64,000 nt of DNA from Gloeobacter morelensis MG652769 (GTDB lineage Bacteria; Cyanobacteriota; Cyanobacteriia; Gloeobacterales; Gloeobacteraceae), in the NCBI RefSeq assembly GCF_021018745.1, contig NZ_CP063845.1, forward strand, positions 4,464,001-4,528,000, read 5' to 3'. The position numbers and the translations under genes were made by a program. The notes beneath the pieces were generated by a model that was given only the letters and a program-made list of their open reading frames with translations, did not search any database and was not told where the DNA came from. This document shows, one piece after another, positions 1-7,771 of this stretch (its first letter is position 1; each line of letters opens with the position of its first letter).

Positions 1-1
1 C

Positions 2-433
2 GCCGATGCGGCAAGCGGGCAGATCGACGCCCTTGCCCTGCAGGCGGTGACCGTGGGCCACATCGCGAGCGAGCACGGCCAGAAGCTCTTTAAAGCCGAC
101 CGCTACAGCGAGTACCTCTACTACTACGGTCTATCGGTGCAGACCGCCGAGGCCCTGGCCGACTGGACCCACGCCCGCATCCGCCGCGAACTGGGCATCG
201 ACGGCCAGGATGCAGCCGAGATGCGCAGGCTCGTTGCCGGGGGCTACCGGGGGGCGCGCTTCAGCTACGGCTACCCGGCCTGCCCCAACCTCGAAGACCA
301 AGCGATCTTGCTCGATCTGGTTGATGCTGCAAAAATCGACCTTGCCATGGACGAGAGCCACCAGCTGTTGCCGGAGCAATCGACCACCGCCATCGTCTGC
401 CATCACCCCGAAGCCCGCTACTTCGCGGTCTAA
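2..433 (+). CDS. metH: Methionine synthase (cobalamin-dependent), C-terminal fragment
   Basis: The 5' end of this gene lies outside the window; 143 codons are visible, open from base 2 to a TAA at 431-433. The residues match the C-terminal activation domain of B12-dependent methionine synthase, which binds S-adenosylmethionine and flavodoxin to rescue inactive cob(II)alamin. The diagnostic stretch is RGARFSYGYPACPNLEDQ, the equivalent of the RxxxGYPACPD AdoMet-binding motif, preceded by an ADWTHARIRRELGI helix. The protein ends shortly after a LLPEQSTTAIVCHHPEA segment typical of the family C-terminus. It is a cytoplasmic enzyme that methylates homocysteine from methyltetrahydrofolate. The match is specific to this domain, so the identity is firm although most of the protein is unseen. 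Confidence 0.93.
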   Translation, partial: ADAASGQIDALALQAVTVGHIASEHGQKLFKADRYSEYLYYYGLSVQTAEALADWTHARIRRELGIDGQDAAEMRRLVAGGYRGARFSYGYPACPNLEDQAILLDLVDAAKIDLAMDESHQLLPEQSTTAIVCHHPEARYFAV

Positions 434-487
434 TAGTTGCAAACTTGCTATTTGCACCCCCTAAGGCAGGAGGATAGTATATAAGCC

Positions 488-559
488 ATGGTGGACGTCA
501 CTCTAAATCTGACTGAGTATGGCGCTCCGCTGCTTCCGGCACCCTGGAGAAAGGGATGA
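488..559 (+). CDS. Candidate 23-residue leader ORF coupled to the DUF2283 gene
   Basis: A short frame opens with ATG at 488, about 17 bases after a strong purine-rich site (GGCAGGAGGAT). It ends in a TGA that overlaps the ATG of the next gene as ATGA (556-559). The peptide begins MVDVTLNLTEYGAP and ends PWRKG. The 4-base overlap is the usual geometry of translational coupling, and the DUF2283 start has a GAAAGGG of its own only inside this frame. I recognise no family. It may be a coupling leader, or the tail of a lost upstream partner gene; the evidence is positional only. Confidence 0.35.
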   Translation: MVDVTLNLTEYGAPLLPAPWRKG

Positions 560-792
560 AGATTACGTACGACGAGAGATATAACATCGCGTATCTACAG
601 ATTCAAGAGACTTCTGCAGCAGCGAGAACTGTAAGTGTCGGCGAGGATATTAATATTGATATTTTGGAGGATGGAAGCGTCGCTGGCATCGAATTTTTAA
701 ATGCCCAAAAGCAACTATTGCTTGCCAGTGGTGAGCCTCTTGTCCTGATAAACAGTACCCTCAACCAAGTGAAAAAAATTAGCTTGATGTAA
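556..792 (+). CDS. DUF2283 family small protein
   Basis: This 78-residue protein opens MKITYDERYNIAYLQI and continues with VSVGEDINIDILEDGSVAGIEF. That is the DUF2283 pattern: a short mostly beta-strand protein with the D..G.(V/I)..IE(F/I)..A core. Function is not established. In cyanobacteria and other bacteria such genes are often found beside DUF4258 genes, and the pairing has been suggested to be toxin-antitoxin-like. Here the DUF4258 gene lies only 13 bp away but on the other strand, so the two are convergent rather than an operon. The base composition is lower in GC than the surrounding core genes, which fits an acquired module. Confidence 0.75.
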   Translation: MKITYDERYNIAYLQIQETSAAARTVSVGEDINIDILEDGSVAGIEFLNAQKQLLLASGEPLVLINSTLNQVKKISLM

Positions 793-805
793 CATCCGTC
801 TTATT

Positions 806-1021
806 TTATTGCACGATTACTGTAACTACAACCCAAGTCTCTACTTCCAACACCGCCCTTACTTCTACTACCTTTCCCGCCCAGGCTCGTCGAAACCGGG
901 TACGCCCCTCTTTGTCGGAGAAAGTTGTATCAGGCTTTCTTATTGTTTCTATTACTTCCTGCTCAGCAGCTCCACGCTGCATCATGCGCTCGCGTGCATG
1001 CAATGTAAATAAAACTTTCAT
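806..1021 (-). CDS. DUF4258 family small protein
   Basis: A 71-residue protein opening KVLFTLHARERMMQRGA, followed by EVIETIRKPDTTFSDKEGRTRFRRAW. The H-AxxRMxxR start and the later basic strand are the hallmarks of DUF4258, a fold related to RelE/BrnT-type small toxins; that relationship is known from the family and not demonstrated here. The ATG (1019-1021) is one base from the stop codon of the 249-residue gene upstream, so the two form a minus-strand operon. It faces the DUF2283 gene with a 13-bp gap between stops. Toxin activity is an inference from family and context. Confidence 0.7.
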   Translation of the reverse strand: MKVLFTLHARERMMQRGAAEQEVIETIRKPDTTFSDKEGRTRFRRAWAGKVVEVRAVLEVETWVVVTVIVQ

Positions 1022-1022
1022 T

Positions 1023-1772
1023 TTAATTATGATCCTGGTTTGAGCATGTGCCAGTTACTGGAAATGAGTCCGTGCTAAGTTCCAGGAAAGCTCGAAGTTT
1101 TTCTATGGCTTTGCGAGTGGGTAGGCTACCTGTGAAGTAAATGTGCGCTTTGCAGTTTTCTTCAACAGGAAACACCAACTCCGAACCAGCTTTGTTGTCC
1201 AACGTACGTTCAGACCGCGCTTGACCTTTTGGATGCTCCTCAACTTGTTCATCCGCTAAATCTGTTGACTCGTCAGTTTCAGCGAAAGTTTCGGACTGGA
1301 CCATGGCTGTTTGCTGTTCAAAAAATTTTAAATTGTCACGGTAAATGTGGATAACATCGTCAACGACCTCAGGCAAAAATTTGTTGTGTACAAGATAAGC
1401 TTTGAGATTATCGTCGCTTGGAAGGGTTTCTCCGTACCGCTGATTAAGGTCTGTGAACAACTTTGGTGAGAATAAGGCGCGCCGAATAGCCGAAAGGCGC
1501 TCAACGTTACCCTTGGGAGTGGCAATTATTGTAATCGCGTCTTCACTTATTTTTAATCCGTCCTCCGTATCTTCAAGCAAACCGTAACTTCTAAGAGTCG
1601 CAATAATTCCCAGTGCAGCGCCGTTAAGACCGCTGTAACCCAAGTGCCGCGCAACAATCTCTCTTGCAGCTCCGTGCCTTCTCTCTTTGTCCCAAACACT
1701 CCTTGTACGTTCGACTGCCTTAGCCAGTGTAAGTCGTGGGTAGTTAGGGCTTCTACTTCTTTTCGCTTCCAT
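1023..1772 (-). CDS. Conserved hypothetical protein, 249 aa, probable winged-helix N-terminus
   Basis: No function is known to me. The N-terminal 110 residues (SRSPNYPRLTLAKAVER, then AREIVARHLGYSGLNGAA and LRSYGLLE) read like a DNA-binding winged helix, with a helix-turn-helix around residues 38-65. A middle helical segment (EVVDDVIHIYRDNLKFFEQ) ends near residue 152. Residues about 155-195 are acidic and probably disordered. The last 45 residues contain a short conserved-looking block (AHIYFTGSLPTRKAIEKLRAFLEL). The gene is first in an operon with the DUF4258 gene, and a tandem 11-bp repeat lies about 36 bp upstream of its start. A regulator of the module is possible but unproven. Confidence 0.6.
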   Translation of the reverse strand: MEAKRSRSPNYPRLTLAKAVERTRSVWDKERRHGAAREIVARHLGYSGLNGAALGIIATLRSYGLLEDTEDGLKISEDAITIIATPKGNVERLSAIRRALFSPKLFTDLNQRYGETLPSDDNLKAYLVHNKFLPEVVDDVIHIYRDNLKFFEQQTAMVQSETFAETDESTDLADEQVEEHPKGQARSERTLDNKAGSELVFPVEENCKAHIYFTGSLPTRKAIEKLRAFLELSTDSFPVTGTCSNQDHN

Positions 1773-1807
1773 TTCGCGGTCTAACGTTCAAGATATATCA
1801 CAACTAT

Positions 1808-1829
1808 ACGATTTCAAGACGATTTCAAG
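1808..1829. repeat. Tandem 11-bp direct repeat upstream of the DUF4258 operon
   Basis: ACGATTTCAAG occurs twice head to tail (1808-1818 and 1819-1829), 36 bp before the start codon of the 249-residue gene. The spacing of one helical turn and the promoter-proximal position fit an operator read by a dimeric or cooperative regulator. The rest of the 1773-2067 gap shows no gene. Confidence 0.5.
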
Positions 1830-2067
1830 CATTCTTCAGTCAAGGCTTTACGCATTTTTAACGTGCAAGCGCGACAAAATTGGCGCTAGCGGCCGGTTTC
1901 ACGGACAAAGTGCGTTAAAAAGCTGAGCAAAAGTTCATGTTTCCGGCCTTTGTGGGCTTTAACTGGAGTTTACTCGCCTACATGCTTTGGGTCGCTTAGA
2001 TCATTATTTGGCCTGAGTAGCCGTGTGCTGGCAGTTAACTACGCCGAGCCCCAGATGTAAGCAGCCG

Positions 2068-3606
2068 TCAACCTGTCTGCATCCGCTCCAGCGACCGAAA
2101 TTGCAGCGCCTCGGCAATGTGCGTGGGAGCGATTGGGTCCGAACCCGCCAAGTCTGCGAGGGTGCGGGCGACTTTGAGCACGCGCTCGGCGGATCGGGCC
2201 GACAGGTGCAATCCCCGGATCGCCCCTTCGAGTAAGCGCCGGGAACTTTCGTCGAGGGCGCAGAAGCGCCGCAGATGGCTTGTCTGCATGTGGGCGTTGC
2301 AGCGCACCCGCGGATAGCCCGCGAAGCGTGTTTTTTGGCGCTCGCGCGCGGCGATCACCCGCTTGCGCACCGCTGCGGAGGATTCGCCTGGGGCGAGGTG
2401 GGCGATTTCTTCGGGTTTGGGGCGGCCCACCAGGATCTGCAAGTCGATGCGATCGAGCAGTGGTCCTGATAGCTTTGCCCAGTAGCGCACCCGCTCGCGC
2501 ACGCTGCAGCGGCAGGAGCGCAGCGTATCGCCAAAGTAGCCGCAGGGACAGGGGTTGGCCGCGAGCACGACAGCGATGCGGGCTGGGAAAGTCAGCGACT
2601 GGCGGGTGCGGGAGATGAGCACCTGACCGTCTTCGAGGGGCTGACGCAGCGATTCGAGCACGGGTCTGGCAAATTCGGTGGCTTCATCCAGAAAGAGCAC
2701 TCCGTTATGAGCAAGGCTCACTTCGCCCGGTTTCGGTATCCCGCCACCTCCTACCAGAGCGGCGGCGGAGATCGAGTGATGTGGCGCTCGGAAGGGGCGA
2801 CCGGTTACCAGGCAATCGCGGCGGCTGAGCAAACCCGCTACCGAGTGGATGCGGGTCGATTCGAGCGCCTCCTCGAAGCCGAGGGCCGGCAAGATTCCCG
2901 GTAGACGGCGCGCGAGCATCGTCTTGCCGGAGCCGGGAGGGCCGAGCAACAACAAATTGTGCCCGCCGCTTGCTGCCACCTCCAGTGCCCGTCGCGCAAG
3001 CGGCTGGCCGCGGACGTCCTGCAAATCGGGCTCGTCCGCAGCAGACGGACGTTCGAGCAGTGAAAGCAAGTCGCCCGCGAGCGGCTCGAACCTGCCTGGC
3101 TCGGCCAAAAACTGCGCCACCTCCTGCAAGTCGCGTAGCGCGTAGACGGCGATCCCGTCCACCAGCGCCGCCTCAGGACCGTTCGCTTCCGGCACGACGA
3201 TCCCGCAAAGCCCCATCTGCCGGGCACCCAGAGCCAGGCACATCGCCCCGGTGACCGGCCGCAGGCTGCCGTCGAGGGACAACTCGCCCACAAACAAAAA
3301 ATCCCCCAGCGCTTCGGCTTGCAGTTGTTCGGAGGCGGCGAGCACGCCCAGGGCGATGGGCAGATCGAAGCTCGGTCCTGCTTTTTTGAGATCGCCGGGG
3401 GCAAGGTTGACAATGATCCGCCGCATGGGAAAGACAAAACCAGCGTTTTGCAGCGCCGCTTTGATCCGCTCGCGCGACTCCTGCACCGCCGCATCGGGCA
3501 GACCCACCAGGGTCGTCTGGGGCAGACCGAAGCCGACATCGACTTCGACAGTCACCCCCAGCGCATCGATGCCCGAGAGGGCGGCACTTCGAACACAGGC
3601 GAGCAT
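2068..3606 (-). CDS. comM: YifB/ComM family Mg-chelatase-like AAA+ ATPase
   Basis: The 512-residue length and architecture match ComM/YifB. An N-terminal Lon-protease-like fold (residues 1-165; GIDALGVTVEVDVGFGLPQ, then GLPDAAVQESRERIKAAL) precedes an AAA+ core. The Walker A motif is GPPGSGKTM at 222-230 and the Walker B is LFLDEATEF near residue 300. The cysteine-rich AANPCPCGYFGD and RCSVRE segments and a C-terminal helical lid (SARSAERVLKVARTLADL) complete the family pattern. ComM is a hexameric helicase that supports branch migration of donor DNA during natural transformation, in the cytoplasm. No other competence gene is beside it. The ATG at 3604-3606 is the conserved family start although its RBS is poor. 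Confidence 0.93.
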   Translation of the reverse strand: MLACVRSAALSGIDALGVTVEVDVGFGLPQTTLVGLPDAAVQESRERIKAALQNAGFVFPMRRIIVNLAPGDLKKAGPSFDLPIALGVLAASEQLQAEALGDFLFVGELSLDGSLRPVTGAMCLALGARQMGLCGIVVPEANGPEAALVDGIAVYALRDLQEVAQFLAEPGRFEPLAGDLLSLLERPSAADEPDLQDVRGQPLARRALEVAASGGHNLLLLGPPGSGKTMLARRLPGILPALGFEEALESTRIHSVAGLLSRRDCLVTGRPFRAPHHSISAAALVGGGGIPKPGEVSLAHNGVLFLDEATEFARPVLESLRQPLEDGQVLISRTRQSLTFPARIAVVLAANPCPCGYFGDTLRSCRCSVRERVRYWAKLSGPLLDRIDLQILVGRPKPEEIAHLAPGESSAAVRKRVIAARERQKTRFAGYPRVRCNAHMQTSHLRRFCALDESSRRLLEGAIRGLHLSARSAERVLKVARTLADLAGSDPIAPTHIAEALQFRSLERMQTG

Positions 3607-3749
3607 GGCGATCTTGTTGCGACATCGCTGAAGGTAGGTGAAACCCTGTCGCCTCCATCAGGAATGAAACGGTACACCCGGCGGAACCCTGACCGGACGT
3701 GCGGCAGCTACGCACCGTCGCTCAGCGTTTCGGTTGCCCGCGTGGGTAC

Positions 3750-4058
3750 TTAACGGGTACCGACACCTGTTTTTGCAGAGCCCAGATGCATAGGAGCGAT
3801 GCCCGCCTGCACCAGCCGCTCCAGGGTCGAGTACTGGGCTTCGATCGCCGCTATCAGCTTCTTGAGCCGGTCGATTTCAGATTCTTTTTCCTGCACGACC
3901 GCGTACAGCCCTTGAATGGCGGCTAGAGCCACCCCCTGGGCATCGGCGGTGTTGATCGTCTTCTCGTCGCTGCCGACTTTGAAGGCGGCATAGAAGTCCT
4001 GGGCGGTGGGACCGATGTGAGGCGTCCATTTCAGTAAACCCGGAAGAGCGTTCCTCCC
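3750..4058 (-). pseudogene. Remnant of a tail-fibre protein: C-terminal S74 intramolecular chaperone domain
   Basis: The frame is open from 4058 to a stop at 3750 but only the region from about 4019 down looks like protein: HIGPTAQDFYAAFKVG, then TINTADAQGVALAAIQGLY and a coiled coil (EKESEIDRLKKLIAAIEAQ). This is the C-terminal half of the peptidase S74 (endosialidase-type) chaperone domain that trims phage tail spikes and some cyanobacterial surface proteins. The catalytic N-terminal half and any fibre are missing, and the frame runs into the end of the neighbouring gene. It is therefore a truncated relic. Only a GTG at 3932 could start translation. Confidence 0.7.
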
Positions 4059-5761
4059 TCATGAGCACCGCCATCCCCGGTAAGACCGAATAGTTCGCTC
4101 TGGATTCCCGCCACTAGTCCGCTGGGGTTGCTGCCGTTGGGTTTGTAGGAAAGCCGGGTTTCGAGGCTGTAAATCAGTTCAAAGTGGTGCACCACTAAAC
4201 AGCCTTCGCCCGGCCGGAAGCGAAAAACGGTTCCACAGCGCCACATTTCAGGCTCGCCGTAAGAAGAAGATGTGCCCCACAAGCCGCCGTCGGTTGCCTG
4301 GGTAAGACTGCCCGCGGGGCTGCCCTCGTCGGGGGTGAAATGGTACAGCACCTCCAGTTGTCCGCTTCGCACATCGCAGCAAAAGAGCGTGCCCCGGTCG
4401 TGTCGGCCGGCCCTACTGGTCGTGCCATAAAGGATCCCGTCGCGGCCACAGCACAAACCGTTCGGGGAGACGCCGTCATCGCCGCTGAAGTGATGCAGGA
4501 CTTCAAGCGGGCCGTTCGGTATCAGGCGAAACAATACTCCGCAGCCACTTGGGTAGCGGGGGCGAGGTTGGGACATCATCTCAATGTGCTGCTGAATTCT
4601 GCGGTGCATCTGCTCTGCATCGAGTCCCATGCCAAATGCAGGAGACACAAAAGCAATTGAACCGCTGTATCCCTGTGGAAGTTGGGGAGCGTCGGACGGG
4701 CCGGGGTCGCCGCCGCCGGAGGTGACGCCGTATAGGGAGCCATCGGTACCAAGCGTTAGTGCCGTCGGCATCTGACCGTCCTCACCGCTGAAGCGGTGGA
4801 CAATTTCAGGCTGACCGGAGCGGACAATGCGAAAAACCGACCCGCCGGAAACTGTAACCGCCGCACCGTTCGCGTAAAACTGGCCGGGCAATACGATGTC
4901 GATGCCGGTGGCAGTCAGGCCGTAGAGTGCGCCATCGGCGGTCTGGACACAGGGGAGGGTTTGTCCGATAACTTCCGAGTGCGCTGTAAGCTCGAACAGT
5001 TCCGAGTACGCGCCCTGCCGATCGATGCGGAAAATGGTTGTCGGTGCCTCCGGGTGGTAGTGCCATCCGCGTTCAGTCGCCACACCAAGCAGAATTGATC
5101 CTCCGGGGCTGACGCCGTGGCCGAAGTGCAGTTCTTTTTCGGGTGCAAAAGTCCTGAGGGGCTGCACCTCGCCGTCAGCAGTGATCTGGTACACTCCGCC
5201 GTGCTCGAAGCTGCCCACCTGGCTCAGGCCGATAATCAGCCTTCCGTCCTCGGTGACCAGCAAACGCCCCCGGTGCGCCCAGGAACTGCCATCGGCGAGC
5301 TGGCGCACCACTCTCAGGCTGGATTGCGGTGCTGCAGACTCGGCGCCGAAAGCAGAAAATTCAGCCCGTACATCGTCGTATTCGACGGTGTGGCGGCCAT
5401 CGGCCGCGTGGAATCGGCCCCGGCAGTCCGCCTCCTCCCCCACGAATTCGCAATGGAACACCAGCAGCGGGAAACACTCGGCCAGCCGGGCGTACACCTC
5501 CACCGGCGCGCTGTAAGGCGTCTCGAACGTAAAGACCGCCCGACCCGGCTCGCGCTCCGACAGACGCGAGTTGAGGGCGCCGCTTTTGCCGATCTGATCA
5601 TTGGCGCCGGGCACAAAGTTCTCAAAATCGAGAGCCTCAGTGTAGTCAACCCAATCGCTGCCGCTGATTGCCTGTCTGACCGTGGGGGCTTGTTCGAGGA
5701 AGCGCACCAACTCGTCTTCAGGACCGCTGACAGTCAACACGTTCGAACACCAGAGGGCCAT
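4031..5761 (-). CDS. Api92-like ferredoxin-fold domain fused to GloVer tandem repeats
   Basis: A 576-residue protein with an unusual architecture. Residues 1 to about 130 start MALWCSNVLTVSGPEDELVR and contain a segment near ECFPLLVFHCEFV and RGRFHAADG. These match the YubB/Api92-like ferredoxin-fold domain (DUF1281) found in phage and plasmid proteins. The rest carries repeats with the TIGR03803 GloVer signature: GxxxRI...G, xxxHxFSGxDGxxPxxL, xxxDGxLYGxTxxGG, seen at least four times to the C-terminal GGTLFRVY. The start was placed at 5761 and not at 5794, because a GTGAGGACAGT site lies just upstream and the MALWCSN start aligns with the family. No signal peptide is visible. The function is unknown. 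Confidence 0.75.
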   Translation of the reverse strand: MALWCSNVLTVSGPEDELVRFLEQAPTVRQAISGSDWVDYTEALDFENFVPGANDQIGKSGALNSRLSEREPGRAVFTFETPYSAPVEVYARLAECFPLLVFHCEFVGEEADCRGRFHAADGRHTVEYDDVRAEFSAFGAESAAPQSSLRVVRQLADGSSWAHRGRLLVTEDGRLIIGLSQVGSFEHGGVYQITADGEVQPLRTFAPEKELHFGHGVSPGGSILLGVATERGWHYHPEAPTTIFRIDRQGAYSELFELTAHSEVIGQTLPCVQTADGALYGLTATGIDIVLPGQFYANGAAVTVSGGSVFRIVRSGQPEIVHRFSGEDGQMPTALTLGTDGSLYGVTSGGGDPGPSDAPQLPQGYSGSIAFVSPAFGMGLDAEQMHRRIQQHIEMMSQPRPRYPSGCGVLFRLIPNGPLEVLHHFSGDDGVSPNGLCCGRDGILYGTTSRAGRHDRGTLFCCDVRSGQLEVLYHFTPDEGSPAGSLTQATDGGLWGTSSSYGEPEMWRCGTVFRFRPGEGCLVVHHFELIYSLETRLSYKPNGSNPSGLVAGIQSELFGLTGDGGAHEGGTLFRVY

Positions 5762-6032
5762 ACTGTCCTCACATTCAGCTTTATGGACAATCATACATGT
5801 TTTGGTGCGCGATTTGTGGGCACGGGTGCGGCAGGGAGACTTGACGCATAGTTAGCCCAGGCTTCGCCCATGGGAAGGGCGGGGCTGAATAAAAGCTACA
5901 AATACTAACCTTAACATCGCTGATTTAATCGCTGCTTTCTATGGCAGAAAATAGTATTTAGCTAGAATATACAGGGATTTCACAACCCAAAGCGATTCGT
6001 CGAATCAATCGCCGTATGGTGAGCGGACAAGC

Positions 6033-7247
6033 ATGAATGATTTTGAGGCCGTCTCCTGGCCTGTCGGGGTGATGGAGCCGCTACTTCCCGGGGAGGGCAG
6101 GGCGAGCGAGGGCCTTGACGACCTTGCCCTGGCGATCGTTGGCGAGGACAGTGCCCTTGAGCAGTCCCTGCCGCCGCATATCAAACGGGCGATGGGAGAA
6201 CTTGTTCGCTCCATGAACTGCTATTACTCCAACCTGATCGAGGGGCACGATACCCACCCGATCGACATCGAACGGGCGTTGAAGCAGGACTACTCCGCCG
6301 AGCCGCGCAAGCGCGAGTTGCAGTTGGAGGCCGCGGCCCACATCGCCGTGCAACAGTTGATCGACGCCGACGCCGGTCCCGCGGGCGCCTCCGTCGTCTC
6401 GGCCGAGTGGCTCGCCTGGGTGCACGAGGAGTTCTGCACCCGCCTGCCGTCACAGTTGCTCACAGTCAAAGACCTGGACACCGGCCGCACCTGCCAGGTC
6501 GAACCGGGGCGGTTCCGCGACGGCTGGGTCAAAGTCGGCGCGCACACGCCCCCGCCCCCCGGCGACCTGCCGAAGTTTCTCGATCGCTTCGCCCAGGTGT
6601 ACGAACCGGCTGGACTCGGCCGTGCCCGGGCGTTTATCGCCGCGGGCGCCGCTCACCACCGGCTGCTGTGGATTCACCCGTTCTTCGACGGCAACGGCCG
6701 CGTGGCGCGGCTCTTTTCCAACGCCTACCTGCGGCGGCTGGGGGTGTGCCGCTCCGGTCTGTGGTCCGTCTCGCGGGGGCTCGCCCGCCGCGTCGAGGAG
6801 TACAAAAAGACGCTTGCGGCCGCGGACGACGAGCGCCGCAACGACTTGGACGGCCGCGGCACCCTCAGTGAGCGAGGCCTTGTGCTCTTCTGCCGTTTTT
6901 TCCTGGATATCTGCCTGGATCAGGTTCGGTTTATGGCCTCGCTGCTGCAGACGGACCGCCTTGCTGAGCGCATCGAGGCCGACATGCGCGAGGAAACTGC
7001 CCTGGGTCGGCTGCCGAAGGGCGCGGACATGCTGATGCGCTTCGCCATCCGCTTCGGGAAGTTCGAGCGGGGGATGGCCGGGCAGTTCACCGGCTACTCC
7101 GACAGCCAGGCGCGGGTGGTGCTCAGGGCACTGATCGAGCGAGGGTACCTGCGTTCGGATTCGCCGAAGGGTGCAGTGCACGTGGGCTTTCCGGCTGAGG
7201 CGGCGGAACACTGGTTCCCGGCGCTCTTCCCAGCCAAACCGACTTGA
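6033..7247 (+). CDS. Fic family protein (AMPylator), class II
   Basis: Fic proteins transfer AMP (or other phosphate-containing groups) from nucleotides to hydroxyls of target proteins. The catalytic loop HPFFDGNGRVAR is intact, with the base His at residue 215. An inhibitory helix motif of the (S/T)xxxE(G/N) type is at residues 66-71 (SNLIEG), N-terminal to the Fic core, which places the protein in class II. Its Glu70 should plug the active site and keep the enzyme silent. The C-terminal 70 residues (FTGYSDSQARVVLRALIERGY) read as a winged helix, a common arrangement in Fic/DOC-like regulators. It is monocistronic and borders a phage-like remnant. The cellular target is unknown. Confidence 0.9.
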   Translation: MNDFEAVSWPVGVMEPLLPGEGRASEGLDDLALAIVGEDSALEQSLPPHIKRAMGELVRSMNCYYSNLIEGHDTHPIDIERALKQDYSAEPRKRELQLEAAAHIAVQQLIDADAGPAGASVVSAEWLAWVHEEFCTRLPSQLLTVKDLDTGRTCQVEPGRFRDGWVKVGAHTPPPPGDLPKFLDRFAQVYEPAGLGRARAFIAAGAAHHRLLWIHPFFDGNGRVARLFSNAYLRRLGVCRSGLWSVSRGLARRVEEYKKTLAAADDERRNDLDGRGTLSERGLVLFCRFFLDICLDQVRFMASLLQTDRLAERIEADMREETALGRLPKGADMLMRFAIRFGKFERGMAGQFTGYSDSQARVVLRALIERGYLRSDSPKGAVHVGFPAEAAEHWFPALFPAKPT

Positions 7248-7291
7248 CTTGAGAGGATAGATCACTCTTGACCATGGGTGGTTGCCGACAG

Positions 7292-7747
7292 TTAACTGGT
7301 GTGATCGAGGATGATTCGCCAGCCCAAAGCCGTCTTTCGCAGCAACAACGTAAAGTAGCCACCGACGTTGCCCCCATCTTTTGGCGCCCGTTCGAGCTTC
7401 CACTGGCCGAGGGCCGAAGCGTACTCCTCGCCCAGGGGCAGAATTTCAAGAGCAAAAAAAGTCAGTTTCCCCATTGCCGCAGGCGTCGGATAGCGCTTGA
7501 GGTAGAGCTCCAACACCTTTTGATAGCCGCGATTGACGTCGGTGCCGACGAAAGTGGTAGTCTCGGCATTCTCGTAACCGGCCATAAAACCCGGAATGTC
7601 GCCGCGATTCCAGGCACTTGCCTGTTGTTCCAGTACTGAACGCACAGCTTGCCCGGTATCGCCCTGCGCCAAAGCGGCACTAACGCTCAGCAAACCGGCT
7701 ACGACAATTGCCGCCACCGTCCAGCGCCACCAGGATTGCCTTTGCAT
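7292..7747 (-). CDS. Exported NTF2-like (SnoaL/DUF4440) protein
   Basis: The first 28 residues (MQRQSWWRWTVAAIVV, then SVSAALAQ) form a cleavable signal peptide. The remaining roughly 120 residues carry the NTF2-like cone fold pattern: VRSVLEQQASAWNRGDIPGFMAGY, a FVGTD turn and a final WRIILDHTS strand. Members of this group bind small hydrophobic molecules or act as periplasmic enzymes; no catalytic residues can be assigned. The start at 7747 was preferred over the longer frame because GGAGTGAAG precedes it and the signal peptide then begins correctly. It lies head-on to the Fic gene and 24 bp downstream of the HAS-barrel gene, probably in the same transcript as the latter. Confidence 0.75.
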   Translation of the reverse strand: MQRQSWWRWTVAAIVVAGLLSVSAALAQGDTGQAVRSVLEQQASAWNRGDIPGFMAGYENAETTTFVGTDVNRGYQKVLELYLKRYPTPAAMGKLTFFALEILPLGEEYASALGQWKLERAPKDGGNVGGYFTLLLRKTALGWRIILDHTS

Positions 7748-7771
7748 CGATACTTCACTCCAAGCGAACAA

